64,000 bases of DNA from Strigamia acuminata (GCA_949358305.1 OX442315.1:6784427-6848426), one strand, 5' to 3'; positions 33,776 to 44,124 are shown, numbered from the stretch's first letter. The notes: a model not told the origin generated them from the sequence alone. Made by a program: numbers and translations.

Positions 33776-34739
33776 TGCTGCGATCCGGGTTTTTATCTAC
33801 TTAATTTCTAATAAATTAAGCAGAAACCGCAGGTGAATGCTTAACAAGACTTATATCGCGGCCGAAACTTGTCTAGGGTTAAGTTTATGGAAATAAAGGC
33901 ACAATTTAATATGGTAATAAAAATCACACAAATATTTATTCTTTAAATTACAATATATATTAAAAATGATTATGAATATCACAGAATGCGACAAGTCGCA
34001 AGAATAAATGAGCGGGAACAATGGAAGGGCTTGCAACGACTGTTGCAAGCTACAAAGCGCTAAAATGGCGCTTAAACAACACACAGTTGTTAGGCGAAGG
34101 CGAATTGTCTTCGTTCTCTGAACTCACGAACGATGGTCGAAGACGATGGTTCTCGTGGGCTCCTTCTACGGCTCGTGCGACGGCTCGGCGGCGGTGGTTG
34201 ACGGCTGTAGGCGTCTGGTCCAGGTACGATGGCGATGGTTGCCGTTCGCGCGGCAACGATGGCGATGGTTCACTTGGATCAGGAAACTTCTTCTCGTTAC
34301 GATAGCTGGAATTAGCGACGGCTAATTCAAGCTGAATTGCTGGCTTTGTGCGTTTGTTGCACAAAGATAGCAGGTGAAACTGAGTTACAACGGTCCTCTA
34401 TCAATACGTATTGTCGGAGCAAATATCGCAGTGATGTTGAGGTTGTTGTTGTATTTTTCAGAGTCCCGATTTGAGCCAAGGCGCGAGCCCAGCACGCTTC
34501 AATAGTGCGCAGAAAACCTGCGCACTTAGCTCAAATGGGTGCAACTAGTGGTTATTACACCATATTGCACCATAACGGCTAATAACCGTTTTCACCCCGG
34601 ACAACCTGGGGTGATATGTGCCTAGAGAGGATTTCTCCCCTCGGTCACATGATCTGACTTGGCGTGTGCCACAGTCAAATTAATTAGAAGACAATTAATT
34701 TTATCTTCTAAGTTGGTGAAATATTTTGAGATCACCACA
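33776..34739 (-). repeat. 5' LTR of element 1
   Basis: 964 bases, identical to 22401-23364 by eye except for one substitution at 34416. The flanking ATGT (34740-34743) repeats the ATGT before 22401. Confidence 0.95.
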
Positions 34740-34743
34740 ATGT

Positions 34744-35184
34744 TGCAGCTGATACTACAAAATCTTATTTTGCTTTAGTTTTAGTTTAGGCACTAAAATT
34801 ACAACTTCACTGTCTAGAAAATTAGTTTCAACGACAAAAGCATTCGTTTTTTTACTCATGAAATTCGTTTTTCCATTTAATAAATCCTTTTTTCCATCTT
34901 AATGAATTCGTTTGAACACACATTGTTTTTACATCTACAAAATTCGTTGTCCCATCTAAAAACCGCATTTACCAATGTAAACTGTAGCTCATTGATTCAT
35001 AAATGCAAACAAAATAAATAAATATTATTCAAAGTAATGTAATATTTAATTCTCTTCGTGTTAATTTGATGATTTTCTGATTTGAAGAACAAGAGATGCA
35101 ACAGCAACTGGCACACCAACTATTCATACGGAAAAATAACATATCTTGATATTTATTCGTGTTAATTTGATGTACAAACGTTTG
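34744..35184. other. AT-rich intergenic stretch
   Basis: No ORF or repeat of note. Contains several ATTCGTTTTTCCATC-like words. Confidence 0.4.
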
Positions 35185-35306
35185 AACTGACTGACTGATC
35201 ATCTATTTATTATAACTCCTGTTTGTGAATACGATTTTTAGATTTCTGTACATTTTATTATGAAACGGGCTTTTATTTAATGCAGGTTTACATTTGCATT
35301 AATCAA
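35185..35306. repeat. duplicated 3' flank of LRR genes, copy 1
   Basis: Words such as TCTGTACATTTTATTATGAA and ATTTAATGCAGGTTTACATT recur in the same order and spacing at 37413-37535. It lies directly 3' of the LRR fragment C, so it marks a segmental duplication of the gene's end. Confidence 0.75.
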
Positions 35307-35315
35307 AAAGTGTTC

Positions 35316-35603
35316 TTAACCTGCAATATTATTATTGCAACTCAGGATGATTAACTTATCTAATTGATTTCGCAATCCCAATAATTTTAAAATTGAAGCG
35401 GAAGTAATAAAATGGTACGAATTAAATATTAAAGTTCTCAGAAGTTGCAGCCCATTCGATTCCACAAGTTCCAAGATTAAATCGTCAGAAAGGCTTTGAC
35501 AACTACCAGTGCCCAATATTTGTAAACTTGTTGTTTGTACCAACATTTTCATTTGTTGTTTGGGTAAAAAGTGAAATGCACAAACAAAAGCAAAAATGAG
35601 CAT
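35316..35603 (-). pseudogene. LRR gene C, 3' fragment
   Basis: Homologous to the C-terminal LRRs of the cluster (QQMKMLVQTTSLQIL, LSDDLILELVESNGLQ, SASILKLLGLRNQLDKL). It begins abruptly mid-LRR and ends early at NNNIAG, missing the last 20-30 residues of its paralogues. The upstream part is absent; a zinc-finger remnant lies there instead. Confidence 0.75.
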
Positions 35604-35662
35604 TTGAATTTAAGAATTATAAACAATGATTGAAACCAACATTTTAAAATTTCTATTCCTGC

Positions 35663-36289
35663 TTAAAATGCTTCTTCTCCTGTATGGGTTAAAAGATGTC
35701 TTCTTAAATGCCCACTTTGATTGCAAGAATGTGCACACAAATGACACTTAAATGGTTTTTCTCCAGTATGTGTTAATAAGTGACTGTTTAAATGCCCACT
35801 TTGATAATCACACGAATGGCACTTGAATGGTTTTTCTCCTGTGTGGGCTAAAAGATGTCTTCTTAAAGCCTTTCTTTCAATGCAAGAATAAGCACACAAA
35901 TGACACTTGAATGGTTTTTCTCTCCTGTGTGGGTTAATAGATGTTTTCTTAAATCCCCACTTTGATTGCAAGAATAATCACAGAAATGGCACTTGAACGG
36001 TTTTTCTCCTGTGTGGGTTAATAGATGGACTTTTAAAAGCCCACTATGAGCCGAACAATAATCACACAAATGGCACTTGAACGGTTTTTCTCCAGTGTGA
36101 ATTCGCATGTGGGCAGTCATATAAGTTTTAAGTCGAAATGAAAGTGAACACATTTTACATTTGAACGGCTTTTCACCTGTGTGTTTAAGCATGTGATGTT
36201 GCAATAAGTACACGTATAAACACGAATAATCACACAGATTGCAATTGTAAACCTTCAATGACAATGACACTTGAAATGAATGTAATCTG
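35663..36289 (-). pseudogene. C2H2 zinc-finger gene, frameshifted
   Basis: Seven or so fingers of the C-x2-C-x12-H-x3-H type joined by HTGEKPFKC linkers, read from a possible 3' splice site (TTCATTTCAG) at 36290-36291. After the fourth finger the linker contains an extra CT (TTTTTCTCTCCTG instead of TTTTTCTCCTG near 35920), moving the reading into another frame, where further fingers continue to a stop at 35663. One later finger (CHSCDYQSGHLNSH) is three residues short between Cys and His. Upstream exons and an effector domain were not found. Likely a decaying DNA-binding gene. Confidence 0.75.
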
Positions 36290-36357
36290 AAATGAAAAAA
36301 TAATAATAATTAAGTTCGAAAACGATTAACATCATTGGGCACACTTTAAATAATATG

Positions 36358-36600
36358 AATGTTCTTCACATCTGCCCCAATGTTTGCCATTGTTAGGTTA
36401 GGTTAGGTTGCCTTGATTTCATTTGTTTGTGTTGTGTGTGGTTGTTTTCGGTTAGGTTAGGTCAGGTTAGGTTAGGTTTAGACATAACCTAGGTCCTAAC
36501 CTAATCTAACTTAATCGAAAACAACCACACACAACTCAAACAAATGAAATCAAGGCAACCTAACAATGGCAAACATTGGGGCAGATGTGAAGAACATCCA
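36358..36600. mobile_element. long hairpin element with TTAGG-rich loop
   Basis: The left arm (TTCACATCTGCCCCAATGTT, GCCTTGATTTCATTTGTTTG, TGTGTGGTTGTTTTCG) is repeated in inverse on the right with few differences, arms of about 110 bases. The loop and arm junctions consist of GGTTAGGTTAGG words, the insect telomere motif. No ORF. Confidence 0.85.
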
Positions 36601-37243
36601 ATAATATTTATATGTATATACTCTAAACAGTAAGGTCGGGGTATCACCGCTAATGGTTCGAATTCAGTTAAGCGAGTTAGGCCTAACATTTGACTCACGA
36701 TTGCGCCAAACTTTATAAACCGGAAAAAAAAATCGAATAATACCCCCATAAAATGTGATTTATCTATTCTCCTATCTTTACCTTAATCTGCTTACACTTT
36801 GGCACCTTTTAAATGTAACAAACATGCATTTAATCGAGGATAAACGAAAAAGTGCATTACATCAAAATAGGATAGAGCAAACGGTGGTTGCCATAGAAAC
36901 TATAAGTGCATATTAGCAGTGACTAGTGACAATATTTGAACTACACACAATGCTACAAAGGCACAGACACTACAAATTTTTATCAATATCAGTATCAAAA
37001 TTTAAAATCCCCTCTCACCGAGTTGCAGCGCCACTCTGGTGGCAACGAGTATCTAAGGAAAATGATACGCATTGATACGCATTGATTCCAACCAATAGCA
37101 GCAATCACGTGTTTCGTACTTGACCAATCGCTTTGGTGGTTGCAATTGTAACTAGTCAGTCTCAACTTCAGCAGCAAGCTGGGCATGACTAGGCAGCGAC
37201 AATTTTTATGGCCAGGATTGTACAAAAGTTTGAACTGTCTGAT
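36601..37243. other. intergenic stretch, nothing recognised
   Basis: No coding frame, RNA gene or repeat could be supported. Confidence 0.4.
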
Positions 37244-37412
37244 CAGGGGCGGATCTAGCTTTTCGGGGGCCCGGGGCCTGAGGTTTTTTTGGGGCCCCTT
37301 TCTCAAAATTTTTAATAGCGACCTTTCTTCTTTTTTCTATTTTTTAGCGACCTTTTTTTTTTTTTTTTTTTTTTTAGTACATGGCCCAGAGTCTCGGGGG
37401 CCCAAGCCCCTG
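37244..37412. mobile_element. 169-bp hAT MITE
   Basis: Starts CAGGGGCGGATCTAG and ends with the complement of CAGGGGCTTGGGCC. Flanking 8-mers TGTCTGAT and TGCCTGAT agree at 7 of 8. GC-rich ends surround a T-run. Confidence 0.85.
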
Positions 37413-37535
37413 TGCCTGATTGATTATCTATTTAATATAACTCTTGTTTGTGGATACGATTTTTGGATTTCATTTCTGTACATTTTATTATGAAACGGGG
37501 CATTATTTAATGCAGGTTTACATTTGCAATTAATC
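37413..37535. repeat. duplicated 3' flank of LRR genes, copy 2
   Basis: Matches 35185-35306 closely (GATTATCTATTTAATATAAC, CTGTACATTTTATTATGAAA, TTTAATGCAGGTTTACATTT). The gene that once preceded it is gone. Confidence 0.75.
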
Positions 37536-38626
37536 CAAAAAAAATTATTTTAAAATTATATTTTTATTTATTTAATTTACTTTTAAAGATCTTGGAAGTT
37601 GGTGAGTTTCTAAACGAATGAACTCCCGTTGCAATCAAGACGAGATTAAGACGAAATACAGGACACAGGATCACTGGATCACTGGAGGATCGAGGATGCT
37701 GCAAGGTGAGTGTCGATGCCGCTTTTTGTCTTTCTATTTGGCAGAAAAACCGTTAAACATTTACCAAGTTTACATGGTTTTCCAGAAAGTAAAAATTCGA
37801 ATTTCGCTTTTCTGTAAAAGCGTTTTATTAAATACGGTATTTTCATTTTGTAATATGATTCGATCTTATTTAAAAAGTTAAATGATTGGAGTCCAATGTG
37901 AGAAACCTTGAAGCGACCCGAAATGTCATTAGCGAACAATTTGTTGATTCTATTATAAAACGGATTTTATTTACTACAGATTAATTTTAAATCGTACATT
38001 ATTATTGATATAATAATATATTAGTGACTTCCACACCCAAGTTATTAGTTCGGACGTAACCTTTGATTTCGTCATAAGCCGGAGCGTCAATATTATTACA
38101 ACTAGCGATGCATAACTTATTCATTGGATTTCGCAATCCCAACATTTTTATGATGGAAGCGCAAGTAATGGAATCGCACGAATCAATTGACAACGATTCC
38201 AGATGTTGTAGCGTATTTGATTCGACAAATTCCGAAATAAAATTGTCAGAAAGCATTTGCACATTATGAATACACAATCTTCGTAAACTTTTCAATTGTA
38301 GCAACAACGCTTTCATTTCTTGTTCAGTAATAGAGAAATCGTCATTGCGTATACACAGTTCACGAAGATTTTTCAACGGAGCATTAAGAACATCACTTTC
38401 ATTGGAAATTGTACACCGTTGTAATGCTAATTCCTCCAGCATTGGCCAAGTGCGATCAATAAGTCGAAGATTGACCGGTCGAACCCAAAACAGATGGAGA
38501 GCCGTCAATCGTTCAGTCAAACTGTTAAAATCCAGATAAGTTTCGTAATTCATCAAACTCAAGCATGCTATATTTGGAAAATAAGTCGTCACGATGGGAA
38601 TATGTATACAATAGACATATGGAATT

Positions 38627-39445
38627 TGTCGCGTCCTACTTTGTATAGGTTTAAATAGCGCTAACGTGTAATACTTTACCTGTGATCAATTATGCAAATA
38701 CCCAAATGAATACTAAATGTATGTAAATAAACAGGTAATTTATTCACCAGGCTTTATGCCTTTAAAATACACTCAGTAATAATTCTAGAGTCGACGTGGT
38801 CAGCGTCGAACAAAGGATTTCTCAAGATGGCGTCGTCGATTCCGCGTGGTCGGCGGAACAAAGGCGGCGTCTCGAGTTGTCGTTAATTCGTCACGGATTC
38901 GTCTTCACGGACGCGGTGGAATGCTCTCTCGAGTCTTCTATCCGTGCCTGTTGTCTAGGGTTTGGTTTAGCGTCGCAGAGGCCTCGTCTAGGAACTTTGG
39001 GGTTCCCTACAAAGCACTCGGACACTTACTTCGGCGAATAATCGTCTGGGCGATTATTCTGGGTGATTTCACAAGGGCTATTCTCGTGCTTTCGCAGGAA
39101 TAGCTCGCAAGTGACTTCGTGAGAGTTACAGTTTGCACTTTACTCAGCGATCCTCGATCAATCCTAACTTGTAGTTGAAGTTGGCCTGACGGTGAGGTAG
39201 TTGCTGTGTTCTTGGTGTCGTTTGTGTAAGTTCTTTCTTTTGGCGGGAATTTCTCCCTTTTATGGGTCAGTGTGAGGGGCCGGCGCAGCCAATGGGGGCT
39301 TGCCACCCGACACCTCACTCCCCTCGGGGCACACACCTGCTCAGGGAGAGGCGGAGCCAACGCGAGAGGAATGACCCGTCTGTTGCAGTGAGTCAAAGGG
39401 CAAATATCCGCTTGGGGGGAATATTTATCCCTTTTGCTCACCACA
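38627..39445 (-). repeat. 3' LTR of element 2
   Basis: Plus strand starts TGTCGCGTCC and ends TTGCTCACCACA. On the element strand a TATA-like CATAAAAGGGAG precedes CTACCTCACCGTCAGGCC, then GGATTGATCGAGGATCGCTG (39144-39163 complement). Confidence 0.93.
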
Positions 39446-39460
39446 CGTCCTTCCCCCAGC
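39446..39460 (-). other. polypurine tract of element 2
   Basis: The element strand reads GCTGGGGGAAGGACG directly before the 3' LTR. Confidence 0.75.
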
Positions 39461-39476
39461 TTTGAACACGGGGTGT

Positions 39477-42400
39477 TCACAAGCGATCCCTAACTCTCCT
39501 CCAGCTCTTAGCCCGTGGTAACGTATAATCAAAACTTAAGGCTGAAGCCGGGATGTGTGGTGTCGGGAATAATTGGTTTCCGTTGGAAATAGAACGTGGG
39601 TTCACTTGCTCACTCATGGAGAACCAAACATGTTTATTTTTTGGTTTGCATGTTGTTTCGGTCTGTGTACGCCTCCAATGAGTGAGGAATACAACGAGAG
39701 TTCCACTGTCGTTGTGGGTGGCCGATGTCTCTATGGCAATGGTCAGTACAAATGGGCTAGCCGTATGAGTTGGAATTGACTTTGTTGTTCTCGGTACTCT
39801 GGGTTGTTGATCCTGTGAGTTCTGCGATGAGTCTTGTCGCTCCCGATTGTTAGTTGATGGTGAAGTTGTCGAGGGCTCAACTGCAAGTGGTAAAATGACA
39901 CACCAGGGGCTGGTTGGCTGTTGGCTAGCTGATGTAATTGGCCAAGACAGTCCATCTCTGTCGTGTGTCAAACCATAGTGGATGTTGCTTGTCGAGGGGA
40001 CAACTGGGCTCCACATGTCGCTCATTGATGGAGGTATGCTTATATCCTCTCGATTAACGGTGGTCCAAACAGCCATAGCTTGTTTTACATGGCAATCTTG
40101 GGCCAAGTCTGTATTGGACAAAGTGGCGACGGCGACTTTGGCGTTTTCCATTTCACGAAGAAAAGTCTTGAGTTTGTTACAATTGGGATTCTGCCGGCTA
40201 TTTGTATTATTGTCACGTTGCTGGTTAATGTTGATAGGGTTTATCTTCTCACAGACTTGTGGGCGAATATTTCTCGCCTGAACGATGACTGGGTCAATTG
40301 GGGTTAATCGACTGCCCCACTTCTCGTTTGATAACTCCACCAGATGTCGTTCATCATCTATTGGGGCTTCCGTCATTGAATTTTCGATTGAGGGGGCTGT
40401 ACCGGCATTGCTTTGTTTCTGGTGCTTGGCGCGGCCGGGCCCCACTGTGGTTGGTTCTTCATTTGCAATCTCTGTCGGCAGCGTTATTAAAGTCTTGATG
40501 CAGCGGTGAATGTGTTCTGATTTTGACTGAATTTCTAACCATGTCTTTGGGGAAACTTCTGGCAGATATTGTGTCAGCCGATCCACATCCACAGGCTCTG
40601 ATTTGTAGCTGTCTATTATTTGCAGCAGTTTGTAAGTATTGCCGCCCTGTCCAGCTCTGCTCGTGCCGGAACTGCCTCTTTGAACTGCCTGACTGGCAGC
40701 CGTATCCTTGGCTGCACTGAGCAGTTTGTGAATTTCTTTCCAAACATGGTCATTAGCTTCACAGTCCGTGAATGGAATATCCGTTTCCAAATTGTGAATT
40801 CTCTCAAGTATGTCGAAATTTTGTGCAATCAGGTTTTGATTCCACTTGCACCCATATCCATATGTCTTGCTCGGGATATTCTTTAATTTGCCATCAAAAT
40901 CTTTGAATATTTGAAAGACAAATTGCGTGTCATTGTCTGATAATACTTTTTTCTTGAATTTGAATTTCAGTGCTGCATCGAATAAATTCTCTGTGATCTC
41001 CACAGCAAAGCGTTTAGCGAGGGCACAGATCTTAATCCGCCCAGTGGCAACATATTGGGGATATTGTCCAATGAGATAAGAAGTGTTTTTTCTCATCCTG
41101 TCTGGGTGGCTGGTCAGCGGGGGCTCGTGTAACAAACAGAGGATTTGTTTCTTCAGAGTTGACTGCACTGCTATCATTCTAGTGTTGTCTGGCTCACTCC
41201 AATTGTCTTTGAAGTTTGGACACAGTTTGTCTTGCTCACAATCTGTTTTTAATGCTCCTTTCTCCATTTTTGGCTTTTCTTGATTTTCTTCCAAAATTAT
41301 TGTTGCTTTCTTTATCTCTTCCCCTCCCAAGATGTCTTCGTCCAACTGATTCGCTCTCTTGAGCTCTGAGAAGGAGCGGTTAGCAACAAACTCTTTATTG
41401 TGGCACTTCGTAGTGAGATCGGGCGGTCGGCGCTTCATTGCAAATGGTTCACAATTGGCCGCTTGACTCTGCGCCGGTCGGTTCCTTTTTTCTCTTGTCT
41501 TTTTTCGTTTCTCTTTTTGGTTTTTCTTTCTGATGGGTTTAGTAACTTGAGGAGTTTGTAACGTCCCAACTGGAGGTGGTTGAGCCCTTTTTTCTAGCTG
41601 TTTTTGTTTCACCGTTGCTCTGGTTTTTATCGGGCTGCGTGAAGAGGCCCTAATTTGACAGTCAACTTTGGGATTATGCAACGTGCTTGATTGGTTAGGC
41701 TCCTGAATGCAGTCTTTTATTTTTTTGCTTTCATTTAGACAGGGGGTGCCTTTATATTTGTTCATTGGAGGTAACAATCGATTCCATTGTCTGTCTTCTC
41801 GCTCGGGATGATGTTCGTCGCATTTCTGTTTGGCACAGTGAGGATGATGTGTTTTATCATTTTCAGAAGTGCTTTCTTCTGCTTCCTCCCTCTCCGAAAT
41901 CGCTTGCTCCGGTTGGGCTGGAGTTACGTCGGGCTGTTTTTGTTGGACAGTTTCCTGATGAGGACTTGATTGGTCATCTTGCAAAAGCTCTGGTTTGTCA
42001 TTCATATTTTCCGGCAACAAATCTTGGTTATTGTGAAATAATTGACATCGAATTCCTTTGCATTTCTTTTGAATGTCATGTTTGTTTTCATAAAACTTGT
42101 TATGCGTGGGATGCAACGGAATTAAGGTGATTAATGGTGACTGAGACCGTTCTTGTTGTTTATTTTCCTTCTTGTGGCGAACTTTATTGTCATTATTTTC
42201 AGAGTGGTGACAATGATGTAGTCGTCCGCCTTGTGGCCAATTTGGCTGATTTTTCGAATTGTTTGGCGGCTTTTTATTGTTCCATTGCTTGTGACAATGC
42301 TTCTTTCTTTGCTTCAGCGCTTCTTCCCTTCCCTTTCGGTTTATACCGATACATTCTCGTTCATCTGTTGTGCGACTCGCGTCAATTTGTATTTGCTGAT

Positions 42401-44030
42401 CCACGATATCATCCAAACTGGTTGAATAAGTGTCAGTGTTCGAGATGTTCGTACGTCGACGTGCTTGGCTGGTGCTTGTATTTCTCGCACTGTTTCCTTC
42501 ATCAAATTGTTTAATTTTTTCCATTGGTTCTAATATTGCTTGCCCTGCTTTATTTGTTTGTCCATGTTCATCACAAATATTCATGATTGGCAGTGGAGTC
42601 AGTGTAGAAACCCGTACATCGTTTGCCGTTTTATTTTTGTTTTGGTCGCAGTTTATTCTTCCCGAAAAAGAAAAGACTGTTTTTGTTAAATTCTCTTTCT
42701 GTGCAGTCTTGCCGTCTGACGCTTTCGTTAACAGCTTGGTCAAGTGGCTGACCTTGCTCGTTACTTTGGTGTGGCTTGGACATGAAGGGGGCGTTGCTTT
42801 TCTGTCTTGAGCTTTTTTCTTTGGCTTGTGTTTATAATTTTCAAATTCAGACTCGAGGCAGCTTAGCAGTGTTTTAGTTCTATTCGATGCTTCCTTTCTG
42901 TTGTCCTTTGTCGTTTGCTCGTGGACATGCGGCTTGGAATTGGTTACGAAATCTTTTCCCTCTTTGGCTTTCACATTCACTGCTAGTTCACGGTTTTCTT
43001 GTCTGAATTTTTTTGCTTCTTTCTCCCAGTTTTCGGCTTCCCATTTTTTTTGTTCGTCTAATTGTTGCTCTTTTTTCTCTCTAGCCTGTTCAGCTCTCAT
43101 TCTTTGTATTATTCTTTCCGTTCGCTCGACTGTCCTTTTGTCGCGTTGTTGTTTTTCTTCTTCTTCCCTCCAAAGTTGTCTTCTTTCTGCGCTCAATTTT
43201 CGTTGCCGATTTATTGTTTCCAATCTCGCTTCTTCTCGAGCTTTTTCGCGGGCTTTGTAAAGGGCCTTTTGGGGGTCGGGTACAAAACCGCCTATTTCAC
43301 TTGGCGTTTCTTGTTGCATGGGCGTTTCCGCTGCTGGTGTTGCGACTGGCGTTGGGGTTTGTGCCACACAAATAGCATCAGTGAGCAGGGTAATCGATTC
43401 CCAAACTGACGTTCCGACTGGAATGTCTATTACTGCTTCGAGTTGGGCCGCTTGTTGTGTCAGCCGTATTAAATGGGCCACTTCAGGGGGAACGGAGGCA
43501 GGTCTCGCCGTAACCTGGGGAGTTATCGGGGTCCCGCCCAGGTTCCGTACTGGAGTCTGGTCCATTGGTGGCGATGGGTCACTTCGGGGGAAACGGAGGC
43601 AGGTCTCGCCGTAACTTGGGGAGTTATCGGGGTCCCGCCTTGGTTCCGTACTGGAGTTTGGTCCATTGGTGCCGATTGTATTTGTTTGCCTCGGAGTTTT
43701 GTGTGTCTCCTCGGCCACTAATATCGATACTCGTTCGGTTGATTGTTCGTGAATTTCTTCGCAATTTTCTGGAACTTCTGTATCGGTATCTTCAAAGGTT
43801 TGCGTATTCAAGGGAATCCGCTCTCGCTCTGGCCCATGGTGGGCCGCGAGCGATGCAGCTTGCTCCTCTTTCTGCGCCTTCGCTCTCCTTTTATTCGCTC
43901 GGGCTTTCGCCTTTGCGGACATTTCAGGGACGGGACCATCCGACCTTAGGTGGTAGTCGGAGGTCCTTTTTCCCTTCTCGGGCATTCTCTGCTCGGTTTC
44001 AGACGTGGATTGTTCGTCTTTGTCTGACAT
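39477..44030 (-). CDS. element 2 long ORF, no RT, degenerate integrase trace
   Basis: 1517 codons from an ATG 95 bases inside the 5' LTR boundary. Residues about 250-350 form a charged coiled coil rich in Glu, Arg and Gln. About 400-950 is Lys/Asn/Gln/Thr-rich with scattered His-Cys clusters and no recognisable fold. Near 975-1050 there are echoes of a gypsy integrase (LTSHPDRMRKNTSYLIGQYP, and KKVLSDNDTQFVFQIFKDF resembling the DNGTQF region), but the catalytic set is not intact. The C-terminal 450 residues are unrecognised. Despite the loss of enzymes the frame stays open, even through a 101-base tandem duplication. It may encode a structural or RNA-binding protein, or the frame may be kept for RNA stability. 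Confidence 0.6.
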   Translation of the reverse strand: MSDKDEQSTSETEQRMPEKGKRTSDYHLRSDGPVPEMSAKAKARANKRRAKAQKEEQAASLAAHHGPERERIPLNTQTFEDTDTEVPENCEEIHEQSTERVSILVAEETHKTPRQTNTIGTNGPNSSTEPRRDPDNSPSYGETCLRFPRSDPSPPMDQTPVRNLGGTPITPQVTARPASVPPEVAHLIRLTQQAAQLEAVIDIPVGTSVWESITLLTDAICVAQTPTPVATPAAETPMQQETPSEIGGFVPDPQKALYKAREKAREEARLETINRQRKLSAERRQLWREEEEKQQRDKRTVERTERIIQRMRAEQAREKKEQQLDEQKKWEAENWEKEAKKFRQENRELAVNVKAKEGKDFVTNSKPHVHEQTTKDNRKEASNRTKTLLSCLESEFENYKHKPKKKAQDRKATPPSCPSHTKVTSKVSHLTKLLTKASDGKTAQKENLTKTVFSFSGRINCDQNKNKTANDVRVSTLTPLPIMNICDEHGQTNKAGQAILEPMEKIKQFDEGNSARNTSTSQARRRTNISNTDTYSTSLDDIVDQQIQIDASRTTDERECIGINRKGREEALKQRKKHCHKQWNNKKPPNNSKNQPNWPQGGRLHHCHHSENNDNKVRHKKENKQQERSQSPLITLIPLHPTHNKFYENKHDIQKKCKGIRCQLFHNNQDLLPENMNDKPELLQDDQSSPHQETVQQKQPDVTPAQPEQAISEREEAEESTSENDKTHHPHCAKQKCDEHHPEREDRQWNRLLPPMNKYKGTPCLNESKKIKDCIQEPNQSSTLHNPKVDCQIRASSRSPIKTRATVKQKQLEKRAQPPPVGTLQTPQVTKPIRKKNQKEKRKKTREKRNRPAQSQAANCEPFAMKRRPPDLTTKCHNKEFVANRSFSELKRANQLDEDILGGEEIKKATIILEENQEKPKMEKGALKTDCEQDKLCPNFKDNWSEPDNTRMIAVQSTLKKQILCLLHEPPLTSHPDRMRKNTSYLIGQYPQYVATGRIKICALAKRFAVEITENLFDAALKFKFKKKVLSDNDTQFVFQIFKDFDGKLKNIPSKTYGYGCKWNQNLIAQNFDILERIHNLETDIPFTDCEANDHVWKEIHKLLSAAKDTAASQAVQRGSSGTSRAGQGGNTYKLLQIIDSYKSEPVDVDRLTQYLPEVSPKTWLEIQSKSEHIHRCIKTLITLPTEIANEEPTTVGPGRAKHQKQSNAGTAPSIENSMTEAPIDDERHLVELSNEKWGSRLTPIDPVIVQARNIRPQVCEKINPININQQRDNNTNSRQNPNCNKLKTFLREMENAKVAVATLSNTDLAQDCHVKQAMAVWTTVNREDISIPPSMSDMWSPVVPSTSNIHYGLTHDRDGLSWPITSASQQPTSPWCVILPLAVEPSTTSPSTNNRERQDSSQNSQDQQPRVPRTTKSIPTHTASPFVLTIAIETSATHNDSGTLVVFLTHWRRTQTETTCKPKNKHVWFSMSEQVNPRSISNGNQLFPTPHIPASALSFDYTLPRAKSWRRVRDRL
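43473..43675. repeat. 101-bp tandem duplication inside the element 2 ORF
   Basis: CGGAGGCAGGTCTCGCCGTAAC occurs at 43493 and 43594, and GTCCATTGGTG at 43560 and 43661. The unit is 101 bases, not a multiple of three, so the two copies are translated in different frames (one as NLGGTPITPQVTARPASVPP, the other as STEPRRDPDNSPSYGETCLR). Confidence 0.85.
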
Positions 44031-44104
44031 TTTCTTTCGATAATTCTACGATTTGGGTTATCTTATTGAGAGATCACAAGCTCAGATTTGAGATTTATTT
44101 CTAA

Positions 44105-44122
44105 ATCCCGGACAGACCCCCA
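44105..44122 (-). other. primer-binding site of element 2 (tRNA-Pro type)
   Basis: The element strand reads TGGGGGTCTGTCCGGGAT, two bases after the LTR, as in element 1. It differs from the canonical tRNA-Pro site at two positions. Confidence 0.7.
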
Positions 44123-44124
44123 CG

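Larger units (their letters stand above)
22401..34739 (-). mobile_element. Ty3/gypsy LTR retrotransposon, element 1 (12.3 kb, full length)
   Basis: Complete element on the minus strand: LTRs of 964 bases at each end (22401-23364 and 33776-34739), 4-bp target duplication ATGT, tRNA-Pro-type primer-binding site, Gag, Pol in the -1 frame, a third ORF in the env position, and a polypurine tract. By eye the two LTRs differ at a single base (A at 23041, G at 34416), so insertion was recent. The three ORFs look undamaged, so this copy may be competent. Confidence 0.95.

Noticed and set aside
36390-36480. Telomere or interstitial telomeric repeat
   Set aside because: The TTAGG words are short and part of an inverted-repeat element, not an array.
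38796-39103. Short ORFs duplicated in both LTRs of element 2
   Set aside because: They recur only because the LTRs are identical; overlapping frames with no domain.
42134-43614. Several 80-180-codon plus-strand frames opposite the element 2 ORF
   Set aside because: Complement of the charged minus-strand ORF; hydrophobic composition follows from the complement of Lys/Glu codons.
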